A stretch of DNA of 38,609 nucleotides from Mesostigma viride (GCA_009746045.1 RPFO01001312.1:1-38609), one strand, 5' to 3'; shown: positions 20,470-32,297, numbered from the stretch's first letter. The notes: generated from the letters alone by a model not told the origin. Numbers and translations are program-made.

Positions 20470-22754
20470 GGGGACGGGACACCCCCGAATTTTTTGGCGC
20501 CAAAAAATTCGCGCCGGAGCCGAAGGTCACAAATTTCACGTGCACGGTGCGCGCACCCCTTGCGGAAGTGGCCATGGCGACTGCGTTCAGGCGAAACTAC
20601 CACACTAGGGCAGGCGAAATGCAAAAATTTTACTCGAATCTAAAAGGAGATGAGTATATGATGTTAGTTTGCGGCGGAAATCAGCTGGTTTACAATATCG
20701 CTGTTGTTTTTTTATGCCATCGGCATGGGGGTAATCTGAATTTTTTGGTCGCGCGGAATGAAATAGAATTCATGATAGCGGCTGTAAAATAGCGGTTTGG
20801 GGGCTGTTCTGACCGTGAAGCAGGCATTAATATCGGTTGCATCGAATTCTTAACCGAGCTGGTGCTTTTTGCCAGATTTTCGGCCATTATCGGTAAGTAA
20901 TTGTTCAGACCTGCGCATTGCGTGTCTGACCTGTCCATGGAAGAACGGCTGTTGTTGCGCGCCTGGGCGAGGGATTTACGAGGGCAAGGTACAGCTTTGT
21001 CGCGAATGTTATCTGCTATCGGTGCTTTCTTCTATGAGCTCATCGTTCGAGGTTTTTTGCGTTCTTTTTGGGCAGTTTCCGCCAGCTAGCTCGCCGTCGC
21101 TTGCCGTTGTGTTGTCGAATACCTGGCAGCTTTAGATTGTTTTCGTTGATGTCGTGATCAGGGCCGCTTCAGTCGCAGCCTGTAGCTCTTCGGGAAGGTA
21201 TAAGGCATTTCATAAAACGTGTTCTGGCAAGGATGTTGTGCGTATGGACGCTTCTTGTTGTTTGAGAGTGACGCACCCTCTCTTCGCAGGCCGCAGCGGC
21301 ATCACAGCGCTCATGCGGTGAAGGGCCGCCAATGGTTTCTTTGCATTTTATCGTGCAGGGATGGAAGTGTTATAGTGATGATGATGTTGGAGATATTGCA
21401 TTTGTGTGACTGCATGTAGATAGCTGGCACCAATGGTTGTTTGAGCTTTCCTTTGTGATGATGACGTGACAAGACTACAATGTGCTGAGCCAACCATGGT
21501 TGACATGCATGACTGCATGCAAGCTATATATACCATGTTCCTACTTGGTTCCTTGCCCTCCATAGTCCCAGTTTGTCATCCATGCCGGGGAGGACAGTTT
21601 AGGAGGTGTTGTTGTGTTGATTAGCTTGGTTGGCATCAACCTTACACTCTAACCTGGGAGAAACATAGGAAATACTGCTTAGGCATGTTAGGGCTACCAT
21701 CGTCAAGGCTATGCACATATTTACAAGGCTGGCCATGCTGGAGGGATGATGAAGACATATGAGGTGCGTGGCCACCCCTTTGTACATTGTAAACATACTC
21801 AGCATGGTTTTGGTGCATGTTGGATGGCATATGAAGTGGCACTGTGGGGCTACTAACTTACTGAGTGGTCCTTAGCGCCTTGTCATGTGGTCATATAGGA
21901 AACCCATCAACTTGAGCAGTTCTTGTCGCAATGACCCCCCACATTGAGCATGCGTTGCCGTCAGCGTGCAAGAGTTGATTATGTGTGCTTTGGTCAGTTT
22001 GCAGATGTCTTTGATGAAGAAGGAGGTGCTAGTGTGGCTAAATGGTTACTCTAATTTCCTTGTAGCGTCTACATGGGTGGCCGTCTTGGAGTGGTTGTAA
22101 CTTGGGCAGTTCTTGTCAGAATGGCGTCAAACCTTGAACATAGGAGGTACCATATGTGCAGAGAATGGTAGTATGTGGTTTGGCCAGTTTTCATGAGGCT
22201 TAGATGTATAAAGGGGTGTTGGTGTGGTTAAATACTAGCTAAAACCTCCCTTAGCTTCGTCACAGGTGGCAATCTAGGAATATCCATCAAATAGGGCTGC
22301 GCTTGTCAGAATGACCTGAAAATTTGGGGCTGCATGTCCCCCCCTCTCTAGTATTTGAAAATATAAGATATGGCATGATCCCATGTGTTTATGATTTGTT
22401 TTATTTTTTTTGGTGAAAAAAAGTACCCTTTTTGCGGGAAAATCCATCAATGTGTCTAAACATCAGTGTTTTGTGCTCAAAATTAGGCAGACTTTCTCAA
22501 AAGTGGGGGAACTATATGGAAATATATGATTTGGTCCAAATATGTTTGCCCATTGTCCTAGGGAAAATATGCCAAAAGTAGCGTCTTTTTCTATTTTTAG
22601 CGCGTAACCGGCATCTGGTGGGGGCTAGTACCCCCCCCAAGTGGTTGGAATTTTTTTTTTTAATCATATTTATGGTCCCCAATCATAATTGGATTTTTAG
22701 CACATGCATAGGTATGGTTTCCAGAAAAGTGCCCTTTAGGGGTGTCCCCTCCCC
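20470..22754. mobile_element. TTAA-flanked DNA transposon, piggyBac-like, non-autonomous
   Basis: Inserted in the minisatellite with TTAA at 20466-20469 and 22755-22758. The intact unit has a single TTAA, so this is a target duplication. Ends are GGGGACGGGACACCCC and, inverted, GGGGAGGGGACACCCC, 15 of 16 matching. A perfect 24-bp palindrome centred on TTGGCGCCAA lies just inside the left end (20487-20510). Three diverged ~189-bp repeats lie at 21885-22330. No transposase frame is found; the longest open frames are under 90 codons. TTAA duplication is the piggyBac hallmark, though the G-rich ends are not typical, so a PIF/Harbinger-like origin is a weaker alternative. Confidence 0.75.
21885..22330. 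repeat. Three diverged ~189-bp tandem repeats inside the TTAA element
   Basis: Phrases of the type AACTTGGGCAGTTCTTGTC, then AGAATG, recur near 21909, 22099 and 22287, each with a preceding GGTGGC...ATCCATCAA-like stretch. Similarity is partial but repeated along the unit. Confidence 0.55.
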
Positions 22755-25700
22755 TTAATGATGAGGATTCAGGCTCCCATGGTGTCTCCATGGCCCGTCT
22801 ACGTACATGAATGGCAAGTATGTAATTAATGAGGAGGATTCAGGCTCCCATGGTGTCATCATGGCCCGTGTACGTACATGGATGGCATGTATGTAATTAA
22901 TGATGAGGATTCAGGCTCCCATGGTGTCATCATGGCCCGTCTACGTACATGGATGTCATTTATGTAATTAATGATGAGGATTCAGGCTCCCATGGTGTCA
23001 TCATGGCCCGTCTACGTACATGGATGTCAAAGAAAAAAAAAATGATGAGGATTCAGGCTCCCATGGGGTCATCATGGCTTGTCTACGTACATGGATGGCA
23101 TGTATGTAATTAATGAGGAGGATTCAGGCTCCCATGGTGTCTCCATGGCTGGCCTACGTACATGAATGGCATTTATGTAATTAATGATGAGGATTCAGGC
23201 TCCCATGGTGTCATCATTGCCCGTGTACGTACATGGATGGCATTTTTGTATATAATGATGAGGATTCAGGCTCCCATGGTGTCATCATGGCCCGTCTACG
23301 TACATGGATGGCATTTTTGTATATAATGATGAGGATTCAGGCTCCCATGGTGTCATCATGGCCCGTCTACGTACATGGTTGGCATTTATGTAATTAATGA
23401 GGAGGATTCAGGCTCCCATGGTGTCATCATGGCCCGTCTACGTACATGGATGTCAAGGAATAGTAAATGATGAGGATTCAGGCTCCCATGGTGTCATCAT
23501 GGCTTGTCTACGTACATGGTTGGCATTTATGTAACCTGAATCCTCTCATAAAAAAAATGAAGAGGATTCAGGCTCCATTGGTGTCATCATGGCTGGCCTA
23601 CGTACATGGATGTCCAGGAATAGTAAATTATGAGGATTCAGGCTCCCATGGTGTCATCATGGCTTGTCTACGTACATGGTTGGCATTTATGTAATTAATG
23701 AGGAGGATTCAGGCTCCCATGGTGTCATCATGGCCCGTCTACGTACATGGATGTCATTTATGTCATTAATGATGAGGATTCAGGCTCCCATGGTGTCATC
23801 ATGGCCCGTCTACGTACATGGATGTCAAAGAAAAAAAAAATGATGAGGATTCAGGCTCCCATGGGGTCATCATGGCTTGTCTACGTACATGGATGGCATG
23901 TATGTAATTAATGAGGAGGATTCAGGCTCCCATGGTGTCTCCATGGTCCGTCTACGTACATGAATGGCAAGTATGTAATTAATGATGAGGATTCAGGCTC
24001 CCATGGTGTCATCATGGCTGGCCTACGTACATGGATGGCATTTATGTAATTAATGATGAGGATTCAGGCTCCCATGGTGTCATCATGGCCCGTCTACGTA
24101 CATGGATGGCATTTTTGTATATAATGATGAGGATTCAGGCTCCCATGGGGTCATCATGGCTTGTCTACGTACATGGTTGGCATTTATGTAATTAATGAGG
24201 AGGATTCAGCCTCCCATGGTGTCTCCATGGCTGGCCTACGTACATGGATGGCCTTTATGTAAGTAATGATGAGGATTCAGGCTCCCATGGTGTCATCATG
24301 GCCCGTCTACGTACATGGTTGGCATTTATGTAATTAATGAGGAGGATTCAGGCTCCCATGGTGTCATCATGGCCCGTCTACGTACATGGATGTCAAGGAA
24401 TAGTAAATGATGAGGATTCAGGCTCCCATGGTGTCATCATGGCCCGTCTACGTACATGGATGTCAAGGAATAGTAAATGATGAGGATTCAGGCTCCCATG
24501 GTGTCTCCATGGCCCGTCTACGTACATGAATGGCAAGTATGTAATTAATGATGAGGATTCAGGCTCCCATGGTGTCATCATGGCTGGCCTACGTACATGA
24601 ATGGCATTTATGTAATTAATGATGAGGATTCAGGCTCCCATGGGGTCATCATGGCCCGTCTACGTACATGGTTGGCATTTTTGTATATAATGATGAGGAT
24701 TCAGGCTCCCATGGTGTCATCATGGCTTGTCTACGTACATGGATGGCATGTATGTAATTAATGATGAGGATTCAGGCTCCCATGGTGTCTCCATGGCCCG
24801 TCTACGTACATGAATGGCAAGTATGTAATTAATGAGGAGGATTCAGGCTCCCATGGTGTCATCATGGCCCGTGTACGTACATGGATGGCATGTATGTAGT
24901 TAATGATGAGGATTCAGGCTCCCATGGTGTCATCATGGCCCGTCTACGTACATGGATGGCATTTTTGTATATAATGATGAGGATTCAGGCTCCCATGGTG
25001 TCATCATGGCTTGTCTACGTACATGGATGGCATTTATGTAACCTGAATCCTCTCATAAAAAAAATGAAGAGGATTCAGGCTCCATTGGTGTCATCATGGC
25101 CCGTCTACGTACATGAATGGCAAGTATGTAATTAATGAGGAGGATTCAGGCTCCCATGGTGTCATCATGGCCCGTGTACGTACATGGATGGCATGTATGT
25201 AGTTAATGATGAGGATTCAGGCTCCCATGGTGTCATCATGGCTTGTCTACGTACATGGATGGCATGTATGTAATTAATGAGGAGGATTCAGGCTCCCATG
25301 GTGTCTCCATGGCTGGCCTACGTACATGGATGTCAAGGAATAGTAAATCATGAGGATTCAGGCTCCCATGGTGTCATCATGGCCCGTCCACGTACATGGA
25401 TGTCAAGGAATAGTAAATGATGAGTATTCAGGCTCCCATGGTGTCATCATGGCCTGTCTACATACATGGATGTCAAGGAATAGTAAATGATGAGGATTCA
25501 GGCTCCCATGGTGTCTCCATGGCCCGTCTACGTACATGAATGGCAAGTATGTAATTAATGATGAGGATTCAGGCTCCCATGGTGTCATCATGGCCCGTCT
25601 ACGTACATGGATGTCATTTATGTAATTAATGATGAGGATTCAGGCTCCCATGGTGTCATCATGGCCCGTCTACGTACATGGATGTCAAAGAAAAAAAAAT

Positions 25701-26604
25701 GATGAGGATTCAGGCTCCCATGGGGTCATCATGGCTTGTCTACGTACATGGATGGCATGTATGTAATTAATGAGGAGGATTCAGGCTCCCATGGTGTCTC
25801 CATGGCTGGCCTACGTACATGGATGTCAAGGAATAGTAAATCATGAGGATTCAGGCTCCCATGGTGTCATCATGGCCCGTCCACGTACATGGATGTCAAG
25901 GAATAGTAAATGATGAGTATTCAGGCTCCCATGGTGTCATCATGGCCTGTCTACGTACATGGATGGCATGTATGTAATTAATGATGAGGATTCAGGCTCC
26001 ATTGGTGTCATCATGGCTGGCCTACGTATGTACATGGATGTCAAAGAAAACAAATTGATGAGGATTCAGGCTCCCATGGTGTCATCATGGCCCGTCTACG
26101 TACATGGATGTCAAGGAATAGTAAATGATGAGGATTCAGGCTCCCATGGTGTCATCATGGCCCGTCTACGTACATGGATGTCAAGGAATAGTAAATGATG
26201 AGGATTCAGGCTCCCATGGTGTCATCATGGCCTGTCTACGTACATGGATGTCATTTATGTATTTAATGATGAGGATTCAGGCTCCCATGGTGTCATCATG
26301 GCCCGTCTACGTACATGGATGTCAAGGAATAGTAAATGATGAGGATTCAGGCTCCCATGGTGTCATCATGGCCTGTCTACGTACATGGATGGCATGTATG
26401 TAATTAATGATGAGGATTCAGGCTCCATTGGTGTCATCATGGCTGGCCTACGTATGTACATGGATGTCAAAGAAAACAAAATGATGAGGATTCAGGCTCC
26501 ATTGGTGTCATCATGGCCCGTCTACGTACATGGGTGGCATTTATGTATTTAATGATGAGGATTTAGGCTCCCATGGGGTCATCATGGCTTGTCTACGTAC
26601 ATGG
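22755..26604. repeat. Minisatellite array, block 3
   Basis: Third block of the 71-bp minisatellite. The hairpin junction CCTGAATCCTCT/A8/AGAGGATTCAGG occurs at 23535 and 25042, 1507 bp apart, against 1506 bp between the first two in block 1 (15118 and 16624). Some units near the right end contain CTACGTATGTACATGG in place of CTACGTACATGG. Confidence 0.95.
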
Positions 26605-26867
26605 AGTCATATTGATTCATGGAACAATGAGATACCATTCTTAATTGAAAATTGTTCTTGATACTTTCACATGCATGCCCGGAATCGTGAATTTGTGCGG
26701 GTTTCCATGATGACAATCCTCATTGAATTCTTGAGCACACAATATTGAGCAATTTAGGGGCACTTCGGCAATGTTGACCATTTTCATTCATGATAAAATT
26801 AACATTTAATGCAATAAATACATATTCCACTCCACCATGCAAAAACTTTACAAGCACGCTCAAGCTA
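26605..26867. other. AT-rich single-copy spacer, nothing identified
   Basis: Sequence between the two minisatellites with no supported gene, RNA or repeat. Confidence 0.4.
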
Positions 26868-27143
26868 GGGGTGGGCTGGCATGCACGCGTGGGTGTGGGG
26901 GTGGGCTGGCATGCATGCGTGGGTGTGGGGGTGGGCTAGCCTGCATGCGTGGGTGTGTGGGGGGGCTGGCATGCATGCGTGGGTGTGTGTGGGGGCTAGC
27001 ATGCATGCGTAAGTGTGGGGGGGGGCTGGCATGCATGCGTGGGTGTGTATGGGGGCTGGCATGCATGCGTGGGTGTGTGTGTGGGGCTAGCATGCATGCG
27101 TGGGTGTGTGGGGGGGCTGTCATGCATGCGTGGGTGTGGGGGG
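26868..27143. repeat. G/T-rich minisatellite, ~30-bp unit
   Basis: About nine units of GGGCTGGCATGCATGCGTGG followed by GTGTGGGG-like sequence. Because the unit is near a multiple of three, both strands are open, so the apparent Cys/Gly and His/Pro peptides are artefacts. It ends exactly at the LTR edge at 27144. The reverse-complement array is at 38428-38585. Confidence 0.9.
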
Positions 27144-27787
27144 ATTTAGATGAACGCGGAACAGTGAGTTTCTGGTCTTCCCAAGATGTGATGAATGGAG
27201 CCATGGTTTCAACCAGCGGCTTTTAACCTTTACCACAGTTGCCTCACTACCCTGTGGTCACTAGCCTGAGGCGGCAGTACCCACGGACGGTGTTGGGAAA
27301 AGACGCTTGGCCACTGCTGTGTCCGAGCCTTTCTAGGTCTCACCATTGCTGCCAGGCCTCGCACGCCTTGGCAGGTCCGCCACTGTCAATTTCCTTGGTT
27401 GCATCAATCCAGGACGTCTGTCCTTCCATGAATGACAGTAACGCTCTGGATTTATCCGTCATGACAAGTACCCGTCCATCCCAGGCCTGCAGGACTGCCA
27501 GTCCTGAAGTCCTGTGACATTCTTGGTACCATCAACCAATATTGACCACAGTACCTCCTAGTGACAGTCGGTCCTGTGACACGTAACGTGTGATGGTTCA
27601 CCCAACACTGCCACGTGCCCTGTCCCTCACGTGTCCTTAGTCCTGGTACTGCTGTAGCGTCCGGCGGCATTACTTCGGGACTTGATAACTCTCAAGTTCC
27701 TTGTCCAAATGAGGCGTTTAGCACGGCGTTGGAAAGGCCACTTCAAGTATGATATGCTTAGCATATTGCATCACCAATATGCTAACT
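27144..27787 (-). repeat. 3' LTR, subfamily 3
   Basis: 644 bp from ATTTAGATG to GCTAACT. The outer edge abuts the G/T minisatellite and the inner edge abuts the polypurine tract. It shares the ACTTCGGGAC core and CACGTG-type boxes with the other LTRs. The open frames inside are not supported as genes. Confidence 0.8.
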
Positions 27788-28109
27788 CCAACCCTTTCTT
27801 GTTTTGGAGCTGCAAGCTTCACACCATGACCAACCCATTCCTTGCTGCCTTGTGAAATGGACACCTGGTTACCCTGGACTTATAATAAGCCTCATGAGCA
27901 CCCCTTTTGCCACCTTAATGGTATCCTCTTTTAGGGATCTATGGTTCAACCCTGCCATCTGATCATTAACTTGACCTGCAGGTCATCCCCAACCCTTTCT
28001 TTTGCAACTGTACCTTGGCTTGGGCTTAAAGGAGGATATTGAATATTCCTTAGGCAACATATCCTGGATATCTGAATGAGAGGCCCTGACTACAGGAAAC
28101 GTATTACAG
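27788..28109 (-). promoter_or_regulatory. Polypurine tract, 3' internal segment and inverted repeat
   Basis: On the coding strand AACAAGAAAGGGTTGG lies immediately before the 3' LTR, the standard place for the plus-strand primer; a second like tract is near 27990. The segment starts with the inverted repeat at 28100-28109, which reads CTGTAATACG on the coding strand and exactly mirrors 34664-34673. Confidence 0.6.
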
Positions 28110-28751
28110 TGAGTTCCTGGTCTTCCCAGTTATCACTGGCGCCCGTTTCATGGCGCCCGCCCCGAGCGTTCCAGGCATCATCCATCCAAATGTTCACCAA
28201 TGGAAACCACTTCAACACCACTGTGCCACTGCTTGATGGGGAGCCCATGTCATCACTGGGTGTTAAAGCCCAGGAGTCATACATACCAGGCTGTGGCTCA
28301 ACTAGGGAATCGAACCCTACCCCAGAACCCCAGGTTAAACTTAACCTGGTCACATGACAGACAACAAGAGAGATTGGCATACAACATGATTATGGTTTAT
28401 TATAGAATATCCACCAAAACCAATGTTGAGTGTTCCCAGTGGACCAGCCTGCACCAGCAAGGCCCAACTGTCAGGTTACAACACCATAATATCCAAGGTT
28501 GTCACTTATTCACAGCTAAAGAAAACTAAACAAGAGAGATATATACAAACAACCTGGAAGAACTCTCAACATGGCCTGCCCTGTCATGGCCTAACTGCCC
28601 GAGGCCAAAGGCATCCCACTGTGCTAATCCTTTACAGGAAGAGCTTGCTCCTGTTGAGCCTTCTACCTGCTTGGTGACAGGTAGGCTACCTGTTGCCCTC
28701 CCCCCTGGGGACAACAGCACTGGTCAGCCACCAACTGGCAAAGGCTGGACT
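28110..28751 (-). other. 3' untranslated region with structured RNA, subfamily 3
   Basis: On the minus strand: AATAAA at 28401-28396, hairpin CCAGGTTAA/TTAACCTGG at 28330-28349, T-arm-like AGGGTTCGATTCCCT at 28304-28318, CTGGG/CCCAG at 28256-28273, and GGCGCC pairs at 28138-28143 and 28152-28157. All four structures match subfamilies 1 and 2 in order and approximate spacing. Confidence 0.6.
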
Positions 28752-31700
28752 TCAAGTCCCACCAGAAAAGGGGTCCATGAGCCCTTTGAGCACAGGGTAT
28801 TGTAGCTCAGCCTTGCTCTCCAGCTTGGTGAGGGCGTCTGCTGGGTTGTCAACACCAGGCACATGTTCAAGATGAGCAAGGTAAGACATCTCCTTCAGCA
28901 ACAAATAATCCAGATCCCTGCTCCTGGCGAGCTGTCTGTGCACAAACTGCACCATGCCCATGCTGTCTGTCTTGACCAGTGTGTGCAGCTGCAAGCTACA
29001 GGAAGCTACCTGACAGAGCTGGTAGAATAACTCCCTGAGGTAAAGAGCAGTGTGTAGCCCCTCACATATTGCCCTGCACTCAGCAATGTCACTGCTGGGC
29101 GTCACCCTGTTCTGTAACCTACTGTACCAGCTGACCAGAGAAGTGTGCTCCTGTTGTAGTGTAATGAGTGCTGCTGCCCTACCCCTGACATCCGTCACCT
29201 TCCTGCTGTCCATGGAACTGTCCACAAAAAGCACCATGTTGAGTGGTTTGTACAAGTCCACAGCTGCCAGTATGAGTGGAGGTGAGCTCCTGACAGACTC
29301 AACCACCTGCTCTGCCCCTACCTCAACCAGCTGAGCATCTGTGAGCCTACTCAGCACCAACAAATCTGGGGCACAAATGCTAGCTAGCCAAGCCAACATT
29401 CCCCTGATTGTGGCACACCTGGCCTGGGTAATGGGCTGCTGGAGGGCATCAATGATCTGCTGAGGATAGTTGTTGCCACCCTCCATCTTGATAAACCAAG
29501 TACCTGCCCTCTTGATCAGCGTGGCCTGCATTCCACAAAACACCATGGGCTCATCCTGCTTCATGTGCTGGACCTTTCCTAACTCAAACCTCTTCTGGAT
29601 CTTGGACAGTACTGAATCCACCCACTCAGGAGGCCCTAGAAGGTGCAGGTCATCTCCATGCAGAGATGCAAACACAGGCAACCCTTCATGAGTACTCTGG
29701 AACAAGCAAGGATCAACTGGAGACACAGTAAAGCCACAGTGAGTTTTCAGAAACTTTTCCAGGCTCTTTCTCCAGATGATAGGGCTGGACCTGAGACCCT
29801 CCAAACCCTTGAGTATTCTGAGATATTTTGACTTGATCTCTGCTCTCCACACCTTGGGCACTGTTACAAAGAAGGGAGGGATATCACGCCACGTCTCCTT
29901 GGCCTGCTCCACATCACCTTGAGAAAAGCCCTCTTGAAATCAATCAGCACAGAGCTGTACGCAATGCCCTTGACCAGGAAAGACAGATATATACACAGAA
30001 CAATCCTCCAGGTATCATGCAGCATCCCAGGCGTATACAACTCCTCATCTGTCAGCTCCCCCGTGCCATGGTACTCAGTCACAACTGGCCTCACATGTGG
30101 CACCTGCACACCGTCTATCTCCTTCAGCTTGAGCACAAACAAGAGCCTTAGCAACTGATGCTCCCTGGGCAACTCATCCACAGGCTCAGCACAGTTAGAC
30201 ACTATCCAGTCATGCCCACTGGAGACAAACCCTAGAATCCATGCCTTAGCCATCTTGGGGCTTTGCATCAACTCTACCAACTGGTGCCAGGAAATAGGAC
30301 TGTGACCAGCAATCTGGTACTTGTGCACCCCCAAGTCCCGTGGATCTAGGGTGGTTGGGATGATCAACAAGTCCTCAGCAATGGGCTCCTTGCCTTCAGG
30401 CCCCACACTCTGCTGCCCCTTCACAGCCTTGACTGCCACAGCTAGACCCTTGGAGTAGTGATATCTCTGGAGGGGCAAACTGCCGTGACCTTCTAGTGCA
30501 AGCTCATCTGCTGACAGAGTCACTCCTGGCATGCACAAGAAATTCTGGCCCAAAATGGCAGGCCCCTGGTACCCTTCCACCACACAGAACGCAGTGGGGA
30601 CACCCAGGATAGGCACAGTCACTTCCCCTAGGATCTTCATTGTTACAGTGCCCGTAAAGTCACTCACTGCCCTGCAGCCAGCCTTATTCACCTTCAGGCC
30701 CTGAGCATCCTCCACCCTGATGATAGACACCTCTGAGTTAGTATCCACTTCTAGGGTAGCAGCCCAGCAAGAACCCCATTCAGTCAACTTAGATACCTTG
30801 GGATCCTTGTGCTTGTTGAACATGAGCGACCGGACAATGTCTGCCATGAGTGGCCTCTTGGACCCTGGTGCAGGCCCAGCCCCCGTTGGCTCCACCACAG
30901 GTGATGCAGTTGCCTCCTGCACCTCATCATCATCAGAGGGATAGCCACCTCCCACGTCAGTGACAGGCACATCAACTACCTGGTCCTTAACCTGGCCCTC
31001 CAGCCAACACTGGGGTCCAGGCCCGTCTGCAGGCCAGATTGCATGTGGCTTGCGTTCCTTGACGTTGGCCCAGCTCAACCTGTAAACATGCCTGGGATTA
31101 CTCTCCAAGGCCACAAGGCAGGAACGATTGGCATCTTCCACACAGGTCACCACCCCGTTCTGCCACTTGCCCCTCTTGCCCTGCATTGATGGCTCCTTCC
31201 ACATTCTGACCTTCAGCCCCACCTGAGGCCTCAGCACATTCCAGCCCCTATCCTTGCGTCTCAACTGAGCAAACACCCTGTCTGCTTTCCTCAAGCAAGC
31301 CTGGACCACTTCCTGGGCTAGCATCCCAAACTGCAGTGCTACAGGATTGACAGCCACCCCGTCATAATAGTAGTTTATTCTGAGGTTCAACTGTTCTTCC
31401 ACCTGCCTGGTCCACACTGCCCTCTCCAAAGCAGATGCTACCAGTGGCACCTTAGGTTCTGCCAGCACTACGGTCTTGACCTCCCTGATGGATCTCTCCA
31501 CAGCACCTTGCTGTCCATGGCTCTCCCTGGGCGTGACCAGCAGCTTGCATGGCAGTTGCTCCTGCTGTGACAGTAGGCACTCAAACTGAATATCAGCCTG
31601 TACTGTCTTGTACACCCCAAAGCCTGGTAAGAGAGTCTGCAAGCCCAGCAGCAGGGTATTCCCCTTCATATCTGGCAGAATCTGGAGCAGCCTGTACCTG

Positions 31701-32291
31701 CTAAATCTGTCCACTGCCACCAAAATGTATAAGCCCCTGATATGCTGGACGTCTACCTGGATGTCCCCCTTCTCCCTGGCAGGCTCCCTAGCATGGGACC
31801 TTGGCTTCTTGGCAGCATTCTCCTTACAAGGCACATTGCTCAGCTGCAGCCCTGCATGCTTCCCTCAGTGGCTCATCTCCAATCTTCCAACCAAACATCT
31901 CAGCCATGGCTGTGTGACCAAAGATATTGTGCAGCCTGCGTCCAGCATCCGTGTAGCTCAGTTGCCTAGCCAGATTACGCACCTGGGAAGACGCCTGGAC
32001 GGGCCCTGCGTGTGAGGACGCAACATCCACCTTCTGCATCTTGGATCCAGAGGACCCAGCAGACCCTCCCAGCAGAGCATCTAGGCTCCCAGAGCCAACC
32101 CTGTCTGGGGACCCTCCACCTGTTGACAGTTGAGGGGATTGTTGTGCTGCAGCATGCATGCAATCTTGTGGAATGAGAACATCAGTACACCCCTGGTGCT
32201 GATCAGAGGTGGCACCCTGCCCAGATTTATTTACATGTGAAGCTGTGTCCCCACAGGGTGTCTCACTATGTACACGGGACTGCTTCACTAG
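28752..32291 (-). pseudogene. pol: Pol: HHCC finger, integrase, retropepsin-like domain, RT, RNase H (frame breaks)
   Basis: Continues in the gag frame after UGA. A low-complexity linker is followed by LHNIFGHTAMAEMF with CAL-C near 31830, an HHCC zinc finger. A frame break falls exactly inside the last Cys pair. The integrase core has Asp near 31753, Asp near 31594 and Glu near 31498 (VERSIREVK), 31 residues between the last two against the usual 35. A GKW...VYRLSW C-terminal domain follows. The retropepsin-like domain has EVDTNSEVSII near 30745 and AILGQNFL. RT has IDFKRAFLK and LHGDD near 29654. RNase H has VDSSMD, IAECRAICEG and KTDSMGMV. A one-base deletion near 29907 (GG for GGG) breaks RT. 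Pol should cut, copy and integrate element DNA; this copy needs two frame corrections plus readthrough. Confidence 0.88.
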
Positions 32292-32297
32292 TCACTT
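32286..32297 (-). promoter_or_regulatory. Gag-pol junction: in-frame UGA in a UGA-CUAG readthrough context
   Basis: The coding strand reads AAG TGA CTA GTG: gag ends ...GQSDQK and pol continues LVKQSRVHSETP in the same frame. UGA followed by CUAG is the best-known leaky stop context in eukaryotic readthrough genes. No frameshift is needed at this point. Confidence 0.6.

Noticed and set aside
14786-26604. Many short frames of the type MMRIQAPMVSSW...YVHG across the minisatellite
   Set aside because: They follow the 71-bp repeat in several frames on both strands and break at variant units; there is no sign of protein selection.
26837-27226. 129-codon Cys/Gly-rich frame and opposite His/Pro-rich frames over the G/T minisatellite
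   Set aside because: A repeat near 30 bp keeps all frames of both strands open; the peptide is a by-product of the repeat.
27239-27517. 92-codon frame repeated at 34769-35047
   Set aside because: It is duplicated because it lies in the two LTRs; it has no counterpart in the other LTR subfamilies.
28138-28157. Lys-tRNA-type primer-binding site (TGGCGCCC)
   Set aside because: It lies about 350 bp from the 3' LTR, not after the 5' LTR, and the match ends after GGCGCCCG.
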